The position numbers were made by a program, and so were the translations under genes. A DNA stretch of 64,000 nucleotides from Pseudomonas sp. Q2-TVG4-2 (GTDB lineage Bacteria > Pseudomonadota > Gammaproteobacteria > Pseudomonadales > Pseudomonadaceae): the NCBI RefSeq assembly GCF_013620795.1, contig NZ_LGLW01000004.1, positions 124,001-188,000 on the forward strand, read 5' to 3'. This document shows, one piece after another, positions 18,350 to 26,715 of the stretch (within the stretch, counting starts at the first letter, position 1; each line of letters starts with the position of its first letter). A model generated the notes under the pieces. The model worked only from the letters and a program-made list of their open reading frames with translations, was not told the DNA's origin and made no database searches.

Positions 18350-18365
18350 AGCAAGAAGGGGTCCA
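18350..18365 (-). promoter_or_regulatory. Sigma-54 (-24/-12) promoter for flhA operon
   Basis: On the minus strand the sequence TGGACCCCTTCTTGCT matches the RpoN consensus TGGCAC-N5-TTGCT, with GG and GC ten bases apart and an intact TTGCT. The predicted transcription start is about 45 bases before the flhA GTG. It is the weakest of the four sigma-54 sites in the window (ACC instead of CAC in the -24 box). Early and middle flagellar genes of Pseudomonas are FleQ/RpoN dependent, which supports the call. Confidence 0.6.
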
Positions 18366-18537
18366 ACTTCCACGCGCACTTGCATCCGCCGAGCAAGCGG
18401 CGCTGTCAACGAAGCCATGTTCGAACCGACCGGACACTGGACAGTCTCACCCTAGGATCGCTGATCGGCAGCAATGCCGAGACGGCAATCGCTATCTGCG
18501 GCATTTTTCGCGCCTTCACTTCACAGGAGTTTTTGCC

Positions 18538-19059
18538 ATGAAACAGTGGATCATCGCGGCCCTCGCCAGCTGTACGGCCATGGGCCTCCAAGCCGAAACC
18601 CTCAGCGTGCCGGTCAAGGCTGTATCAGCTGAAGGCATCGGCGAGTCCGTCGGCACCGTCAAGATCGAGAGCAGCCAATACGGATTGGTATTCCGTCCCG
18701 AGCTGTCCGGCCTGGACGCCGGCGCACATGGTTTCCACATCCACGCCAAGGGCAGCTGCGAGCCGGCGGACAAGGACGGCGAAACCATCGCAGCGGGCTC
18801 GGCCGGCGGTCACTGGGATCCGAAGAACACCGGCAAGCATGGCGAGCCGTGGGGGGAAGGCCATATGGGCGATCTACCGGCATTGATGGTCGACAGTGAG
18901 GGGCAGGCCAACCAACCAGTCCTGGCACCTCGCCTGAAAAGCCTTGGCGATATCAAAGGCCTGGCATTGATGGTTCACAAGGGCGGCGACAACCATTCCG
19001 ACCATCCGCAGCCACTCGGTGGTGGTGGCGCTCGGGTCGCGTGCGGAGTGATCGAATAA
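18538..19059 (+). CDS. sodC: Periplasmic Cu,Zn superoxide dismutase SodC
   Basis: 173 residues with a signal peptide (1-19, cut after LQA) and the metal-binding motifs of bacterial Cu,Zn-[31 protein letters not shown] and GGDNHSDHP, with the conserved disulfide Cys near the HGFHIH loop (GSCEP) and at the C-terminus (VACGVI). It removes periplasmic superoxide. The start follows AGGAG seven bases upstream. It is the only plus-strand gene inside the flagellar block, lying between flhA and flhB. The DNA after it holds an inverted-repeat element. Confidence 0.96.
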   Translation: MKQWIIAALASCTAMGLQAETLSVPVKAVSAEGIGESVGTVKIESSQYGLVFRPELSGLDAGAHGFHIHAKGSCEPADKDGETIAAGSAGGHWDPKNTGKHGEPWGEGHMGDLPALMVDSEGQANQPVLAPRLKSLGDIKGLALMVHKGGDNHSDHPQPLGGGGARVACGVIE

Positions 19060-19089
19060 AGCGGCTGAACGCCGAAGAAACGGCTCCCG

Positions 19090-19231
19090 GCTTCAAGCTT
19101 CAATGCAAGGGTGAGTTTCAGGTGCGCACACCGTTACGGTGAGTCCAATGCACGCGGGGTGGGCTTTAGCCCACAAGATGCTCGTCACAGTCCCCGCAGC
19201 AGGCTGAACTCACCCTGCGAAGCTTCAAGCT
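19090..19231. repeat. Imperfect inverted-repeat element between sodC and flhB
   Basis: The left arm (19090-19121, GCTTCAAGCTTC then GGGTGAGTTTCAG) and the right arm (19203-19231, CTGAACTCACCC then GAAGCTTCAAGC) are near-perfect reverse complements. They enclose about 80 bases. At the centre is a perfect palindrome, GTGGGCTTTAGCCCAC (19159-19174). No coding frame is evident. The whole can fold into a long stem with a nested hairpin, as REP/MITE-like intergenic elements do. Whether copies exist elsewhere cannot be judged from this window. Confidence 0.6.
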
Positions 19232-19235
19232 GCAC

Positions 19236-19255
19236 GAGCGGCTTCCAGGCCGCTC
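19236..19255. repeat. Perfect hairpin at the 3' end of flhB
   Basis: GAGCGGC and GCCGCTC form a 7-bp stem with a 6-base loop and overlap the flhB stop codon by two bases. No T-run follows on the minus strand, so it is not a classical intrinsic terminator. It could protect the 3' end of the fliL-to-flhB transcript. Confidence 0.4.
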
Positions 19256-20390
19256 ATTCATCTCGGCGCAAGTCCGGCGGAATCGGCAGATTACTCAACG
19301 GATCCGGCCGTTTACCCCTGCCGGAGCGGTACTGGCGTAGCTGATAAACATACGCCAGCACCTGCGCCACAGCGAGGTAAAGTCCCGCTGGGATTTCCCG
19401 GTCGAGCTCGGTGGAGTAGTACACCGCCCGCGCCAGCGCCGGTGACTCGAGCACCGTCACTTGGTGCTCGTTGGCAATCTCGCGAATCTTCAGGGCCACG
19501 AAATCTCCGCCCTTTGCCACCAGCATCGGCGCGCCGCCCTTATCCCCGTCGTACTTCAAGGCGACGGCGAAGTGAGTCGGGTTGGTGATGACCACATCGG
19601 CGTCCGGCACGGCCTGCATCATTCGCCGCTGAGCCGCATCGCGCTGCAGCTGACGAATCCGTGATTTAACCTCGGGTTTACCTTCGCTGTCCTTGTATTC
19701 GTCGCGCACTTCCTGCTTGGTCATCATCAGCTTTTGCTTGTTGTCCCAAAGCTGAAAGGGCACATCCACCACTGCGATCAGGATCAGCCCGCAGGCCATC
19801 CACAGCGCGCACCAGCCCACCACCTCGGCACTGTGCATGATGGCGAGATCCAGCGGCTGTTTGGCGATGGACAGTAGATCATCCTGATAGGCGCTGAGTA
19901 CCGCCAACGCCACTATCAGCACCACGAGAAACTTGCCCAGCGCCTTGAGCAGCTCGACGAGCGCCTTGGTCGAAAACATCCGCTTCAGGCCGGGACCGGG
20001 ATTCATCCGGCTGAACTTGGGCGCCATCGCCTTGCCTGAAAACAGCCAGCCACCCAGCGAGATCGGGCCGATGACGGACACGATCAGCAGCACGATGAGC
20101 AGCGGCATGATGGCTTCGAGCGCGATCATGCCGCTGCTCATCAGCAGCCGCACCATGGCGCCTTCGTCCAGCAGGGTTTCACGGCTGAGTTCGAAGCTGC
20201 CCTGCATCATCGCCATCAGGCTGCCCGCCAGGCTGCCGCCCGAGGCGAGCAGACCGCCGATTCCGCCCAAAGTCACCGCCACCGTATTCAATTCTTTTGA
20301 GCGGGCCAGCTGGCCCTTCTCTCGAGATTCACGGATGCGTTTCTCCGTGGGTTCCTCACTTTTGTCGGCACCGCTTTCGCTCTCAGCCAT
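19254..20390 (-). CDS. flhB: Flagellar export switch protein FlhB
   Basis: 378 residues. The charged N-terminus (SEEPTEKRIRESREKGQLARS) is typical of the family. Four transmembrane helices lie between about 30 and 215, followed by a cytoplasmic domain with the self-cleavage motif Asn-Pro-Thr-His in VVITNPTHFAVALKY. FlhB changes export specificity from rod/hook to filament proteins when FliK signals hook completion. It is the last gene of the fliL-M-N-O-P-Q-R-flhB operon. A second, membrane-less FlhB C-terminal domain is encoded at 3119-3442. Confidence 0.97.
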   Translation of the reverse strand: MAESESGADKSEEPTEKRIRESREKGQLARSKELNTVAVTLGGIGGLLASGGSLAGSLMAMMQGSFELSRETLLDEGAMVRLLMSSGMIALEAIMPLLIVLLIVSVIGPISLGGWLFSGKAMAPKFSRMNPGPGLKRMFSTKALVELLKALGKFLVVLIVALAVLSAYQDDLLSIAKQPLDLAIMHSAEVVGWCALWMACGLILIAVVDVPFQLWDNKQKLMMTKQEVRDEYKDSEGKPEVKSRIRQLQRDAAQRRMMQAVPDADVVITNPTHFAVALKYDGDKGGAPMLVAKGGDFVALKIREIANEHQVTVLESPALARAVYYSTELDREIPAGLYLAVAQVLAYVYQLRQYRSGRGKRPDPLSNLPIPPDLRRDE

Positions 20391-20426
20391 GCGAGGGCTC
20401 CATTAGCTGTGAAGAAAGAGACCGCA

Positions 20427-21206
20427 TCAGCGTAATCCGATCAGTTCACGCAGCATGCCCAGCGCTTCGCTGACGAACGTCTGATATTGCGCGAGGATGT
20501 CGGCCATGCCGATCCAGACGATGACCAGGCCGAGCACCAGGGTCAACGGGAAACCGATCGAGAAAATGTTCAGCTGAGGTGCCGCCCGGGTCATCAGGCC
20601 GAAGGCCAGGTTCACCACCAGCAACGCCGTGATCGCCGGCAGCACCAGCAGCAATCCGGCGCCCAGCACCCAGCCGAGCTTGCCGGCTACTTCCCAGAAG
20701 TGGTTGGTCCCTACTAGCCAACCGCCTATCGGCAAGGTGACGAAGCTTTCGGTGAGGATTTCCAGCACCACCAAATGGCCGTTCATTGCCAGGAACAGCA
20801 GAATCACCAGCATGTTGAAGAACTGACCGATCACCGGTACCGAGACGCCATTGGCCGGATCAACCATCGACGCGAAGCCCAGACCCATCTGCATGGCGAG
20901 CAGTTGGCCGGAGACGATGAATACCTGGAAAAACAGCTGCAGTACGAAACCCAGCATTACGCCGATCAATATCTGCTCAGCGATCAGAACCAGCGCCTGT
21001 CCACTCAACGCCTCGACCACCGGCACCGGCGGCAATCCCGGCACCAGCACCACCGCGATGGCCACTGCGAGATACAGCCGTACGCGCATCGGCACCAGCT
21101 GTGTACCGATGATCGGCATGCTCATCAACAGCGCCGCGATGCGAAATAGCGGCAGCAGGAACTGCCCGACCCAGGCGCCGATCTGCGCATCGCTGAGTTC
21201 AAGCAC
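20427..21206 (-). CDS. fliR: Flagellar export gate protein FliR
   Basis: 259 residues, about six transmembrane helices, with LLPLFRIAALLMSMPIIGTQLVPMRVRL near the start, a typical FliR feature. FliP, FliQ and FliR form the helical export-gate pore at the base of the flagellum. I start at GTG 21206 (VLELSDAQIG), which has AAGGCG at good spacing and gives the family length. The GTG at 21230 has no ribosome binding site and adds a non-conserved PPARRSP stretch. Confidence 0.95.
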   Translation of the reverse strand: MLELSDAQIGAWVGQFLLPLFRIAALLMSMPIIGTQLVPMRVRLYLAVAIAVVLVPGLPPVPVVEALSGQALVLIAEQILIGVMLGFVLQLFFQVFIVSGQLLAMQMGLGFASMVDPANGVSVPVIGQFFNMLVILLFLAMNGHLVVLEILTESFVTLPIGGWLVGTNHFWEVAGKLGWVLGAGLLLVLPAITALLVVNLAFGLMTRAAPQLNIFSIGFPLTLVLGLVIVWIGMADILAQYQTFVSEALGMLRELIGLR

Positions 21207-21242
21207 TGGCGAACGCCTTGCGGGAGGCACTGAACATCATGG

Positions 21243-21512
21243 CTATCCGATGATCAGCGGGATGTTCTGGATCAGGCCCTGGGTGTACTCCATCAACTCG
21301 CGGACCAACCAGGGCCCCGCCCAGATCAGCGTCATCAGCATGACTAACAGGCGCGGCAGAAAACTCAGGGTTTGTTCGTTGATTTGGGTAGCGGCTTGAA
21401 ACATCGCCACCACCAGACCGACCAACAGGCTCGGCACCACCAACACGCCGACGATCATCGCGGTCATCCACAGGCCTTCTCGAAACAGGTCAACCGCGAC
21501 TTCGGGTGTCAT
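21243..21512 (-). CDS. fliQ: Flagellar export gate protein FliQ
   Basis: 89 residues with two transmembrane helices (about 15-40 and 52-75) and the conserved MTPEVAVDLFREGLW start and FQAATQINEQTLSFLPRL loop. The length is exactly that of the family. It is part of the FliPQR export gate and lies between fliP and fliR with short spacers. Confidence 0.96.
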   Translation of the reverse strand: MTPEVAVDLFREGLWMTAMIVGVLVVPSLLVGLVVAMFQAATQINEQTLSFLPRLLVMLMTLIWAGPWLVRELMEYTQGLIQNIPLIIG

Positions 21513-21531
21513 GCGTGTCTCCCAATGGACG

Positions 21532-22308
21532 CTAGAGCGTACCGAAACTGCTAGCGAGCGTGCCGATGATCAGCCCCCAGCCGTCGACCAGTACGAACAA
21601 CATGATCTTGAACGGCAACGAAATAATCAGTGGCGAAAGCATCATCATGCCCATCGCCATCAGCACGCTGGCTACCACCATGTCGATGATCAGGAATGGA
21701 ATGAAGATCATGAAGCCGATCTGGAACGCGGTTTTCAACTCGGAAGTCACGAATGCCGGCACCAGAATGGTCAGCGGTGCAGCGTCCGGCGTCTGGATGT
21801 CGGTCCGGCGCGACAGCCGTACGAACAGCTCCAGATCGCTCTCGCGGGTTTGCGCCAGCATGAAATTCTTTAGCGGTACTTCGGCCCGTGCGATCGCATC
21901 CGGTGCGGACAGTTGCTCATTCAGATAAGGCTGCACCGCCTCGTTGTTAATCCGCTCGAACACCGGGGCCATGATGAACAGCGTGAGGAAGATCGTCAGG
22001 CCGACGAGGATCTGGTTCGATGGCGTCTGCTGCAGGCCAAGGGCCTGACGCAGGATAGAAAAGACGATGATGATGCGGGTGAAGCTGGTCATCAGCATGA
22101 CGAACGCCGGGATGAAGCTCAGCGCCGTCATGATCAGCAAAATTTGCAGACTGACCGAATATTCCTGCTGCCCCTCGGCATCGGTGCTCAGCGTGATCGC
22201 CGGTATCGACAGTGGGTTGTCGCCCTGGGAGATCAGGCCTCCTGCATCTTGACCCACAGCGAACGGCGCGGCCAGCAACAGCAGGACCGCCAGCAACAAT
22301 CGAAGCAT
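21532..22308 (-). CDS. fliP: Flagellar export gate protein FliP
   Basis: 258 residues. A cleavable signal peptide (1-20, [10 protein letters not shown]) is usual for FliP. Four transmembrane helices follow, with conserved [19 protein letters not shown] and [16 protein letters not shown]. It is the main component of the FliPQR export gate. The ATG overlaps the fliO stop (ATGA), indicating coupled translation. Confidence 0.97.
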   Translation of the reverse strand: MLRLLLAVLLLLAAPFAVGQDAGGLISQGDNPLSIPAITLSTDAEGQQEYSVSLQILLIMTALSFIPAFVMLMTSFTRIIIVFSILRQALGLQQTPSNQILVGLTIFLTLFIMAPVFERINNEAVQPYLNEQLSAPDAIARAEVPLKNFMLAQTRESDLELFVRLSRRTDIQTPDAAPLTILVPAFVTSELKTAFQIGFMIFIPFLIIDMVVASVLMAMGMMMLSPLIISLPFKIMLFVLVDGWGLIIGTLASSFGTL

Positions 22309-22727
22309 CAGGGCTTGTCCTTCTGGTCCCTGCCAAGCAACTCCATCAGGCGCTGGGCAAACTCCGGGTTGGCCGGCTCGGCGTCCGGTAAATGAACCGG
22401 TTCTGCAAGCACATGCAGGGGTGTGATGCGACCGGCGCTCAGGCCGAGGAGCACCTGCTCGCTGCCGACCTGCACCAGCACCAGACGCTCGCGTGGCCCG
22501 AGGGCATGGCTGGAGATAAGCTTGATAGCCTGATTGCTGCGCGGGTTGAGTTGCTGCATCCGACGCAGCAGCCAGGCGAGCAGGAAGATCAGGCCAATCA
22601 CCAGCAACAGGCCGAACAGCAGTTTGGTCATCTGTGTGCCCATGCCGGAGCTGCTCATGCTCGCCGCGGACTCGGCGGCCATCGCCGGCATAGCCAGCAG
22701 TGGCGAAAGGAGGGCCAGAATCCGCAT
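22308..22727 (-). CDS. fliO: Flagellar biosynthetic protein FliO
   Basis: 139 residues: an N-terminal signal-like segment (1-17), one transmembrane helix (about 32-52, [19 protein letters not shown]) and a small cytoplasmic domain ([27 protein letters not shown]). FliO assists assembly of the FliP ring. It is placed between fliN and fliP, ending one base before fliN and overlapping fliP. Confidence 0.93.
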   Translation of the reverse strand: MRILALLSPLLAMPAMAAESAASMSSSGMGTQMTKLLFGLLLVIGLIFLLAWLLRRMQQLNPRSNQAIKLISSHALGPRERLVLVQVGSEQVLLGLSAGRITPLHVLAEPVHLPDAEPANPEFAQRLMELLGRDQKDKP

Positions 22728-22728
22728 G

Positions 22729-23199
22729 TCAGCGCAACTTCTTGATGCGTTCGCTCGGACTGATCACGTCAGTCAGGCGGATGCCGAATTTTTCGTTCAC
22801 CACCACCACTTCACCGTGGGCGATCAGGGTGCCGTTTACCAGTACATCCAGCGGCTCGCCTGCCAATCGGTCGAGTTCGACTACCGAGCCCTGGTTCAGC
22901 TGTAGTAGGTTGCGGATGCTGATCTCGGTGCTGCCAACTTCCATGGAGATCGATACCGGAATATCGAGAATCACATCCAGGTTCGGCCCCTCCATGCCGG
23001 CTGGCCCCGCAGGGCTCTTCGGGCTACTGCCGAACTCCTCCAGCGGTGCACGCGGTGGTGCCGCAGGCGTGGCCGGCCCCTGATTTAGCAGTGCGTCGAT
23101 ATCGTCCTGGCTGGCGTCGCCCGCCTCGGCCAGCGCCGAAGCCCATTCATCGGCAAGCGCCTGCTCTTCCGCGGAGGTGTTTTCGTGTTCGTCTGCCAT
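22729..23199 (-). CDS. fliN: Flagellar motor switch protein FliN
   Basis: 156 residues. The acidic N-terminus contains DIDALL, followed by a SpoA/SurfacE-antigen C-ring domain (about 70-150: DIPVSISMEVGSTEISIRNL, NGTLIAHGEVVVVNEKFGIRLTDVI). With FliM and FliG it forms the rotor switch and docks the export ATPase through FliH. The start is placed at ATG 23199 (MADEHENTS). The frame extending to 23331 overlaps fliM and shows no homology. Confidence 0.96.
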   Translation of the reverse strand: MADEHENTSAEEQALADEWASALAEAGDASQDDIDALLNQGPATPAAPPRAPLEEFGSSPKSPAGPAGMEGPNLDVILDIPVSISMEVGSTEISIRNLLQLNQGSVVELDRLAGEPLDVLVNGTLIAHGEVVVVNEKFGIRLTDVISPSERIKKLR

Positions 23200-23239
23200 C
23201 GCTAATCCTCGACCGGCTGGTAATTTAATAGGGATTGAA

Positions 23240-24214
23240 TCAACGAGGTGGTCGCAATACGGATTCGAGCACCTGCAGGGCCAGGTTGCCCTTGTGTGCG
23301 CCCAATTTGACCTTGAAGGTTGGCATGCCATTGGCGCGCATGATCATGTCCTCGGGCATTTCCACCGGAATGACATCTCCCGGCTGCATATTGAGAATGT
23401 CGCGCAGCTTGAGTTGACGCCGTACGACCGTGGCGCTGAGCGGCACGCTCACATCGAGCACATCCTCGCGCAAGGCGTTGACCCAACGTTCGTCTTGGTC
23501 GCTGACATCCGACTGGAAGCCGGCATCGAGCATTTCGCGAATCGGCTCGATCATCGAATACGGCATGGTCACGTGGAAATCGCCACCGCCGCTCTCCAGT
23601 TCGATGTGGAAAGTCGATACCACCACCACTTCACTGGGGCTCACGATGTTGGCCAGCGCCGGATTCACTTCCGAATGCACGTATTCGAAGTTGACGTCGA
23701 GAACCGCGTGCCAAGCCTCTTTCAGATCGACGAATGCCTGGTCCAACACCATGCGCACAACGCGCAGCTCGGTGGGCGTGAATTCGCGCCCCTCGATCTT
23801 GGCGTGCCGACCATCCCCGCCGAAGAAGTTATCCACCAGCTTGAATACCAGCTTGGCATCCAAAATGAACAGCGAGGTTCCGCGCAGCGGTTTGATCTTC
23901 ACCAGATTGAGACTGGTGGGAACATACAGCGAATGCACGTACTCGCCGAACTTCATCACCTGCACGCCTCCCACCGATACATCGGCCGAGCGGCGAAGCA
24001 GATTGAACATACTGATGCGGGTGTAGCGGGCAAAGCGCTCGTTGACCATCTCCAGCGTGGGCATGCGCCCGCGGACGATACGGTCCTGGCTGGTCAGGTC
24101 GTAACTTTTGATGCTGCCCGGCTCGGCATCGCTCTCGGTATCGACCAGACCGTCGTCAACCCCGTGCAGGAGCGCATCGATCTCGTCCTGTGAGAGCAGG
24201 TCTTGAACAGCCAT
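23240..24214 (-). CDS. fliM: Flagellar motor switch protein FliM
   Basis: 324 residues. The N-terminal CheY-P-binding motif LSQDEIDALL is at residues 7-16. The middle CheC-like domain contains GGVQVMKFGEYVHSLYVPTSL, and a C-terminal SpoA domain follows (LSATVVRRQLKLRDILNMQPGD). FliM receives the CheY signal and sets rotation direction. It sits directly between fliL and fliN. Confidence 0.97.
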   Translation of the reverse strand: MAVQDLLSQDEIDALLHGVDDGLVDTESDAEPGSIKSYDLTSQDRIVRGRMPTLEMVNERFARYTRISMFNLLRRSADVSVGGVQVMKFGEYVHSLYVPTSLNLVKIKPLRGTSLFILDAKLVFKLVDNFFGGDGRHAKIEGREFTPTELRVVRMVLDQAFVDLKEAWHAVLDVNFEYVHSEVNPALANIVSPSEVVVVSTFHIELESGGGDFHVTMPYSMIEPIREMLDAGFQSDVSDQDERWVNALREDVLDVSVPLSATVVRRQLKLRDILNMQPGDVIPVEMPEDMIMRANGMPTFKVKLGAHKGNLALQVLESVLRPPR

Positions 24215-24226
24215 TTACAACGACCC

Positions 24227-24757
24227 CTATTGCAATACGAAGTTGGTGAACAGCACTTGCTCGACGGCAAGCTTGCCGATTTCCTTCTGCGCCAGCTCCT
24301 GAACGCTGGCGGTCGCCTTCTGCCGAAGCATCTCCTGGCCGACCGGCGTCGCCAGGGTGGCGAAGTCCTCACTGGAAAACAGCATAACCAGTTGATTGCG
24401 CAACAGCGGCATGTGTTCCTTCAGCGCGTCGAGTGCCGCCTGATCACGAGACATCAATGCCACGCTAACCTGCATGTAGCGCTGGCGACCCTTGGTATTG
24501 GTGAAGTTGACGATGAACGCCGGTGCCAACACGTCATAAATCGCAGCCTGCCGCTGTGGTGCAGCCTGGGTGTCTACGGCCTCGTCCGACGGTTGCTCGG
24601 AAGCACCGCGGGTCATGAAATAGAAGGTGCTGCCCACCGACAGTCCGACCGCCAGCAAGAGGCCGAGCACGATCAGGATAATCAGCTTGAGCTTGCCCTT
24701 CCCGTCGGCCGAAGCTGCAGGACTCGCTACGTCTGGGGGTCCCTGTTTCTTAGCCAT
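24227..24757 (-). CDS. fliL: Flagellar basal body-associated protein FliL
   Basis: 176 residues with one transmembrane helix (about 24-45, LKLIILIVLGLLLAVGLSVG) and a periplasmic stomatin-like domain ending in the conserved EQVLFTNFVLQ. FliL surrounds the stator and raises its torque. It is the first gene of the fliL-to-flhB operon, preceded at 24807-24822 by a sigma-54 promoter. Confidence 0.96.
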   Translation of the reverse strand: MAKKQGPPDVASPAASADGKGKLKLIILIVLGLLLAVGLSVGSTFYFMTRGASEQPSDEAVDTQAAPQRQAAIYDVLAPAFIVNFTNTKGRQRYMQVSVALMSRDQAALDALKEHMPLLRNQLVMLFSSEDFATLATPVGQEMLRQKATASVQELAQKEIGKLAVEQVLFTNFVLQ

Positions 24758-24806
24758 GCCAAATATCCGTCATCACAGGTGATTTCACTCGCATCAAAGC
24801 GTTACG

Positions 24807-24822
24807 AGCAACAGCTGTGCCA
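24807..24822 (-). promoter_or_regulatory. Sigma-54 (-24/-12) promoter for the fliL operon
   Basis: On the minus strand TGGCACAGCTGTTGCT matches the RpoN consensus TGGCAC-N5-TTGCT at every fixed position. The expected transcription start is about 40 bases before the fliL ATG. It lies in the gap between the fliK terminator and fliL, so it can start the fliLMNOPQR-flhB transcript by itself. FleQ is the expected activator in Pseudomonas. Confidence 0.85.
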
Positions 24823-24917
24823 AAGTATCAGCCAGGGAAGAGGCGGCGTAAACGATTGCTACAGCCACTGGCCAACTTGTAGACGAATAGTGTCCGGGTA
24901 TTCGCCCTCCAGGCACG

Positions 24918-24942
24918 AAAAACCGGGCACGGCGCCCGGTTT
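24918..24942 (-). terminator. Rho-independent terminator after fliK
   Basis: Reading the minus strand, AAACCGGGC and GCCCGGTTT form a strong GC stem around a 5-base loop and are followed by TTTTT. It lies 20 bases past the fliK stop and upstream of the fliL promoter, so it separates the two transcription units. Confidence 0.88.
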
Positions 24943-24962
24943 CCGTTGCCAGCCATCACAGC

Positions 24963-26198
24963 TTAGGCGTAGTAATCCACCAGGCCGCGCTCGCCGCCCG
25001 TACGGGCGGTGCTGATGTCCATCGCACCTTGGCTGATTTCTTCATCACCAACAGCCGCTTTGCCGGCAACACCCCTGCCACGAGAGTCATCACCGCCTTG
25101 GCCCTGCCAGCCTCGCGACTGGTCCGAAACGTTCACATCCATGCTCATACCCTGCTGGGCGAACATATCTCGCAATCGTTGCATCTGCCCTTCCAGCGCA
25201 TCTCGGACGCCCGCGTGCGGGCTGAGGAAGGTCACCTGAGTTTGATCCTTGTTCATGTCGATACGAACCTCCATGCGTCCCAGCTCGGCCGGATCGAGTT
25301 GGATCTCGGCGGACTTGAGGTTCTGACTCGACAACCACATCACCCTGTCGACAACCGCTTCGCTCCAGCCGGACTGCTGCATCTGTACCGGTTGTCCTGG
25401 CACCATTGCCGGCCGCTGGGCCTGCTGAACCTGATTTTGCTGAGCGATCGCCTGAGTCAGCGGATTGAGCCGGTTGATCGCCGCATCGGTGGCGCTTGTG
25501 CGGCTCTCCTTCGGCGTATCCAGCGTATCGAGCAATTCACCGAAACCTCCTTCCAGCGAGCTCTCATCGGATTCGTCGATAAGCGCTTCGCCCGCGAGAA
25601 GGCTCGCCGACAGCGAATCCTGAGCATCCGTAGGCATTTCATCTTGCATGACCAAGGTCGCGAATGGGCTCTTCTGGCCCCCCGACTGAATATCCAGTGA
25701 GCGCTGCCCAGACAGTGCCGTGCCGCCCTCCCCTTCGGCATCACCGACAGCCGCCTGCGCCTGCGCCAGGCTAACCAGAAACTCACTGCCGGTCGGCGGT
25801 TGCGCGGCCAGCTGTCCGTCGCTCATTTCACCCTGCCCACCCATGCCGAACAGCAGCAGCGGATCGAGTTCGGCCTCGGCGGTCTGCGAGTCGCTGTCAA
25901 CCATCTCGGGTTCGGCAGGCAATTCATTGCCGGCGTCGGCCGCAGCCGGCTTTTCGCTGCCGCCTGTTTTGGCGGTTTCCTGACTCGGTTTTTCGCTGGC
26001 TGGCTTGTCACGAGCAGATTTCACGGCTGAATCCTGACGCTCCGCCGGCTTGGCCTGGCGTTCCTTCGCGTAGACGTTGGCGAAGCTGGAGGGCTCGTCC
26101 CGACTGGATTGCGAAGCCTGCTTAAGATGCGCGTTCGCCGCCTTGGCGGCCGCGGTCGGTGCCTTAATATTGAGTAATAGATCGGGGGAAACGGCCAT
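24963..26198 (-). CDS. fliK: Flagellar hook-length control protein FliK
   Basis: 411 residues. A low-complexity Ala/Ser/Gln/Glu-rich ruler region spans residues 1-280. The compact C-terminal FliK domain (about 300-385) carries the hallmark IQLDPAELGRMEVRIDM and HAGVRDALEGQMQRLRDMF. FliK measures the hook and triggers the FlhB switch. It has its own sigma-54 promoter upstream (26236-26251) and its own terminator downstream, so it appears to be a single-gene unit between hptB and fliL. Confidence 0.93.
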   Translation of the reverse strand: MAVSPDLLLNIKAPTAAAKAANAHLKQASQSSRDEPSSFANVYAKERQAKPAERQDSAVKSARDKPASEKPSQETAKTGGSEKPAAADAGNELPAEPEMVDSDSQTAEAELDPLLLFGMGGQGEMSDGQLAAQPPTGSEFLVSLAQAQAAVGDAEGEGGTALSGQRSLDIQSGGQKSPFATLVMQDEMPTDAQDSLSASLLAGEALIDESDESSLEGGFGELLDTLDTPKESRTSATDAAINRLNPLTQAIAQQNQVQQAQRPAMVPGQPVQMQQSGWSEAVVDRVMWLSSQNLKSAEIQLDPAELGRMEVRIDMNKDQTQVTFLSPHAGVRDALEGQMQRLRDMFAQQGMSMDVNVSDQSRGWQGQGGDDSRGRGVAGKAAVGDEEISQGAMDISTARTGGERGLVDYYA

Positions 26199-26235
26199 GG
26201 GTCTTTCCGCTCAGGTGATAACGTGAATCTCCTAA

Positions 26236-26251
26236 AGCAAAGTCCAGGCCA
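26236..26251 (-). promoter_or_regulatory. Sigma-54 (-24/-12) promoter for fliK
   Basis: On the minus strand TGGCCTGGACTTTGCT fits the RpoN consensus: TGGC, then TTGCT, with GG and GC ten bases apart. The predicted start site is about 27 bases before the fliK ATG. Together with the terminator at 24918-24942 it defines fliK as its own transcript. Confidence 0.72.
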
Positions 26252-26330
26252 GCGGACAAATTGATCCGCTACAACGGCTCCCATACGGGTTTGATCAAGC
26301 GAGATAGCGTGCGTCGTTGCAATGCGGCAA

Positions 26331-26687
26331 TCAGCCAGACCCGCCAGCCCGCTGGCGTTCGGCTCGATAGAGAATCCGTACGATGGCGAATTCGCGCTCG
26401 ATGCGCTCGATCAATTCGGGTGCCTCATCCAGCTGCTCAACCCGCGCGGTCTCTTCCAGCTCGCGACAAAGTTCCGCCAGTAACGTAGCCCCCATGTTGC
26501 TGCAACTGCCCTTGAAGCTATGAGCTGCCTGACGCAGATCTTCACCGTCGCCGTTGCGGCAGGCGCTCTGCAGCAGGAGTAGCCGCTCTTCCGAGTCGGT
26601 GAGGAAGGTATCCAGCAGCACCGGATACTCTGCCTCCATCACATCTTGAAGGGTCGCCAGCACGCTGCTGTCGAGATGATCGACCAC
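26331..26687 (-). CDS. hptB: Histidine phosphotransfer protein HptB
   Basis: 118 residues, a single Hpt domain with the phospho-His in AAHSFKGSCSNMGA and flanking helices DVMEAEYPVLLDTFLTDSEERL. In P. aeruginosa, HptB takes phosphate from hybrid kinases such as PA1611, ErcS', SagS and RetS and passes it to HsbR. The start is GTG 26687 because AGGAG lies five bases before it and the family begins about there. The ATG at 26723 lies inside the end of hsbR and lacks a site. It is the last gene of the hsbA-hsbR-hptB trio. Confidence 0.85.
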   Translation of the reverse strand: MVDHLDSSVLATLQDVMEAEYPVLLDTFLTDSEERLLLLQSACRNGDGEDLRQAAHSFKGSCSNMGATLLAELCRELEETARVEQLDEAPELIERIEREFAIVRILYRAERQRAGGSG

Positions 26688-26715
26688 GAATGCTCCTGGC
26701 TGCAGAAACGGTGAA

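Noticed and set aside
16507-18351. 614-codon plus-strand ORF opposite flhA
   Set aside because: His/Asp/Gln-rich translation typical of the antisense of a high-GC membrane gene; no domain seen, while flhA on the other strand is clear.
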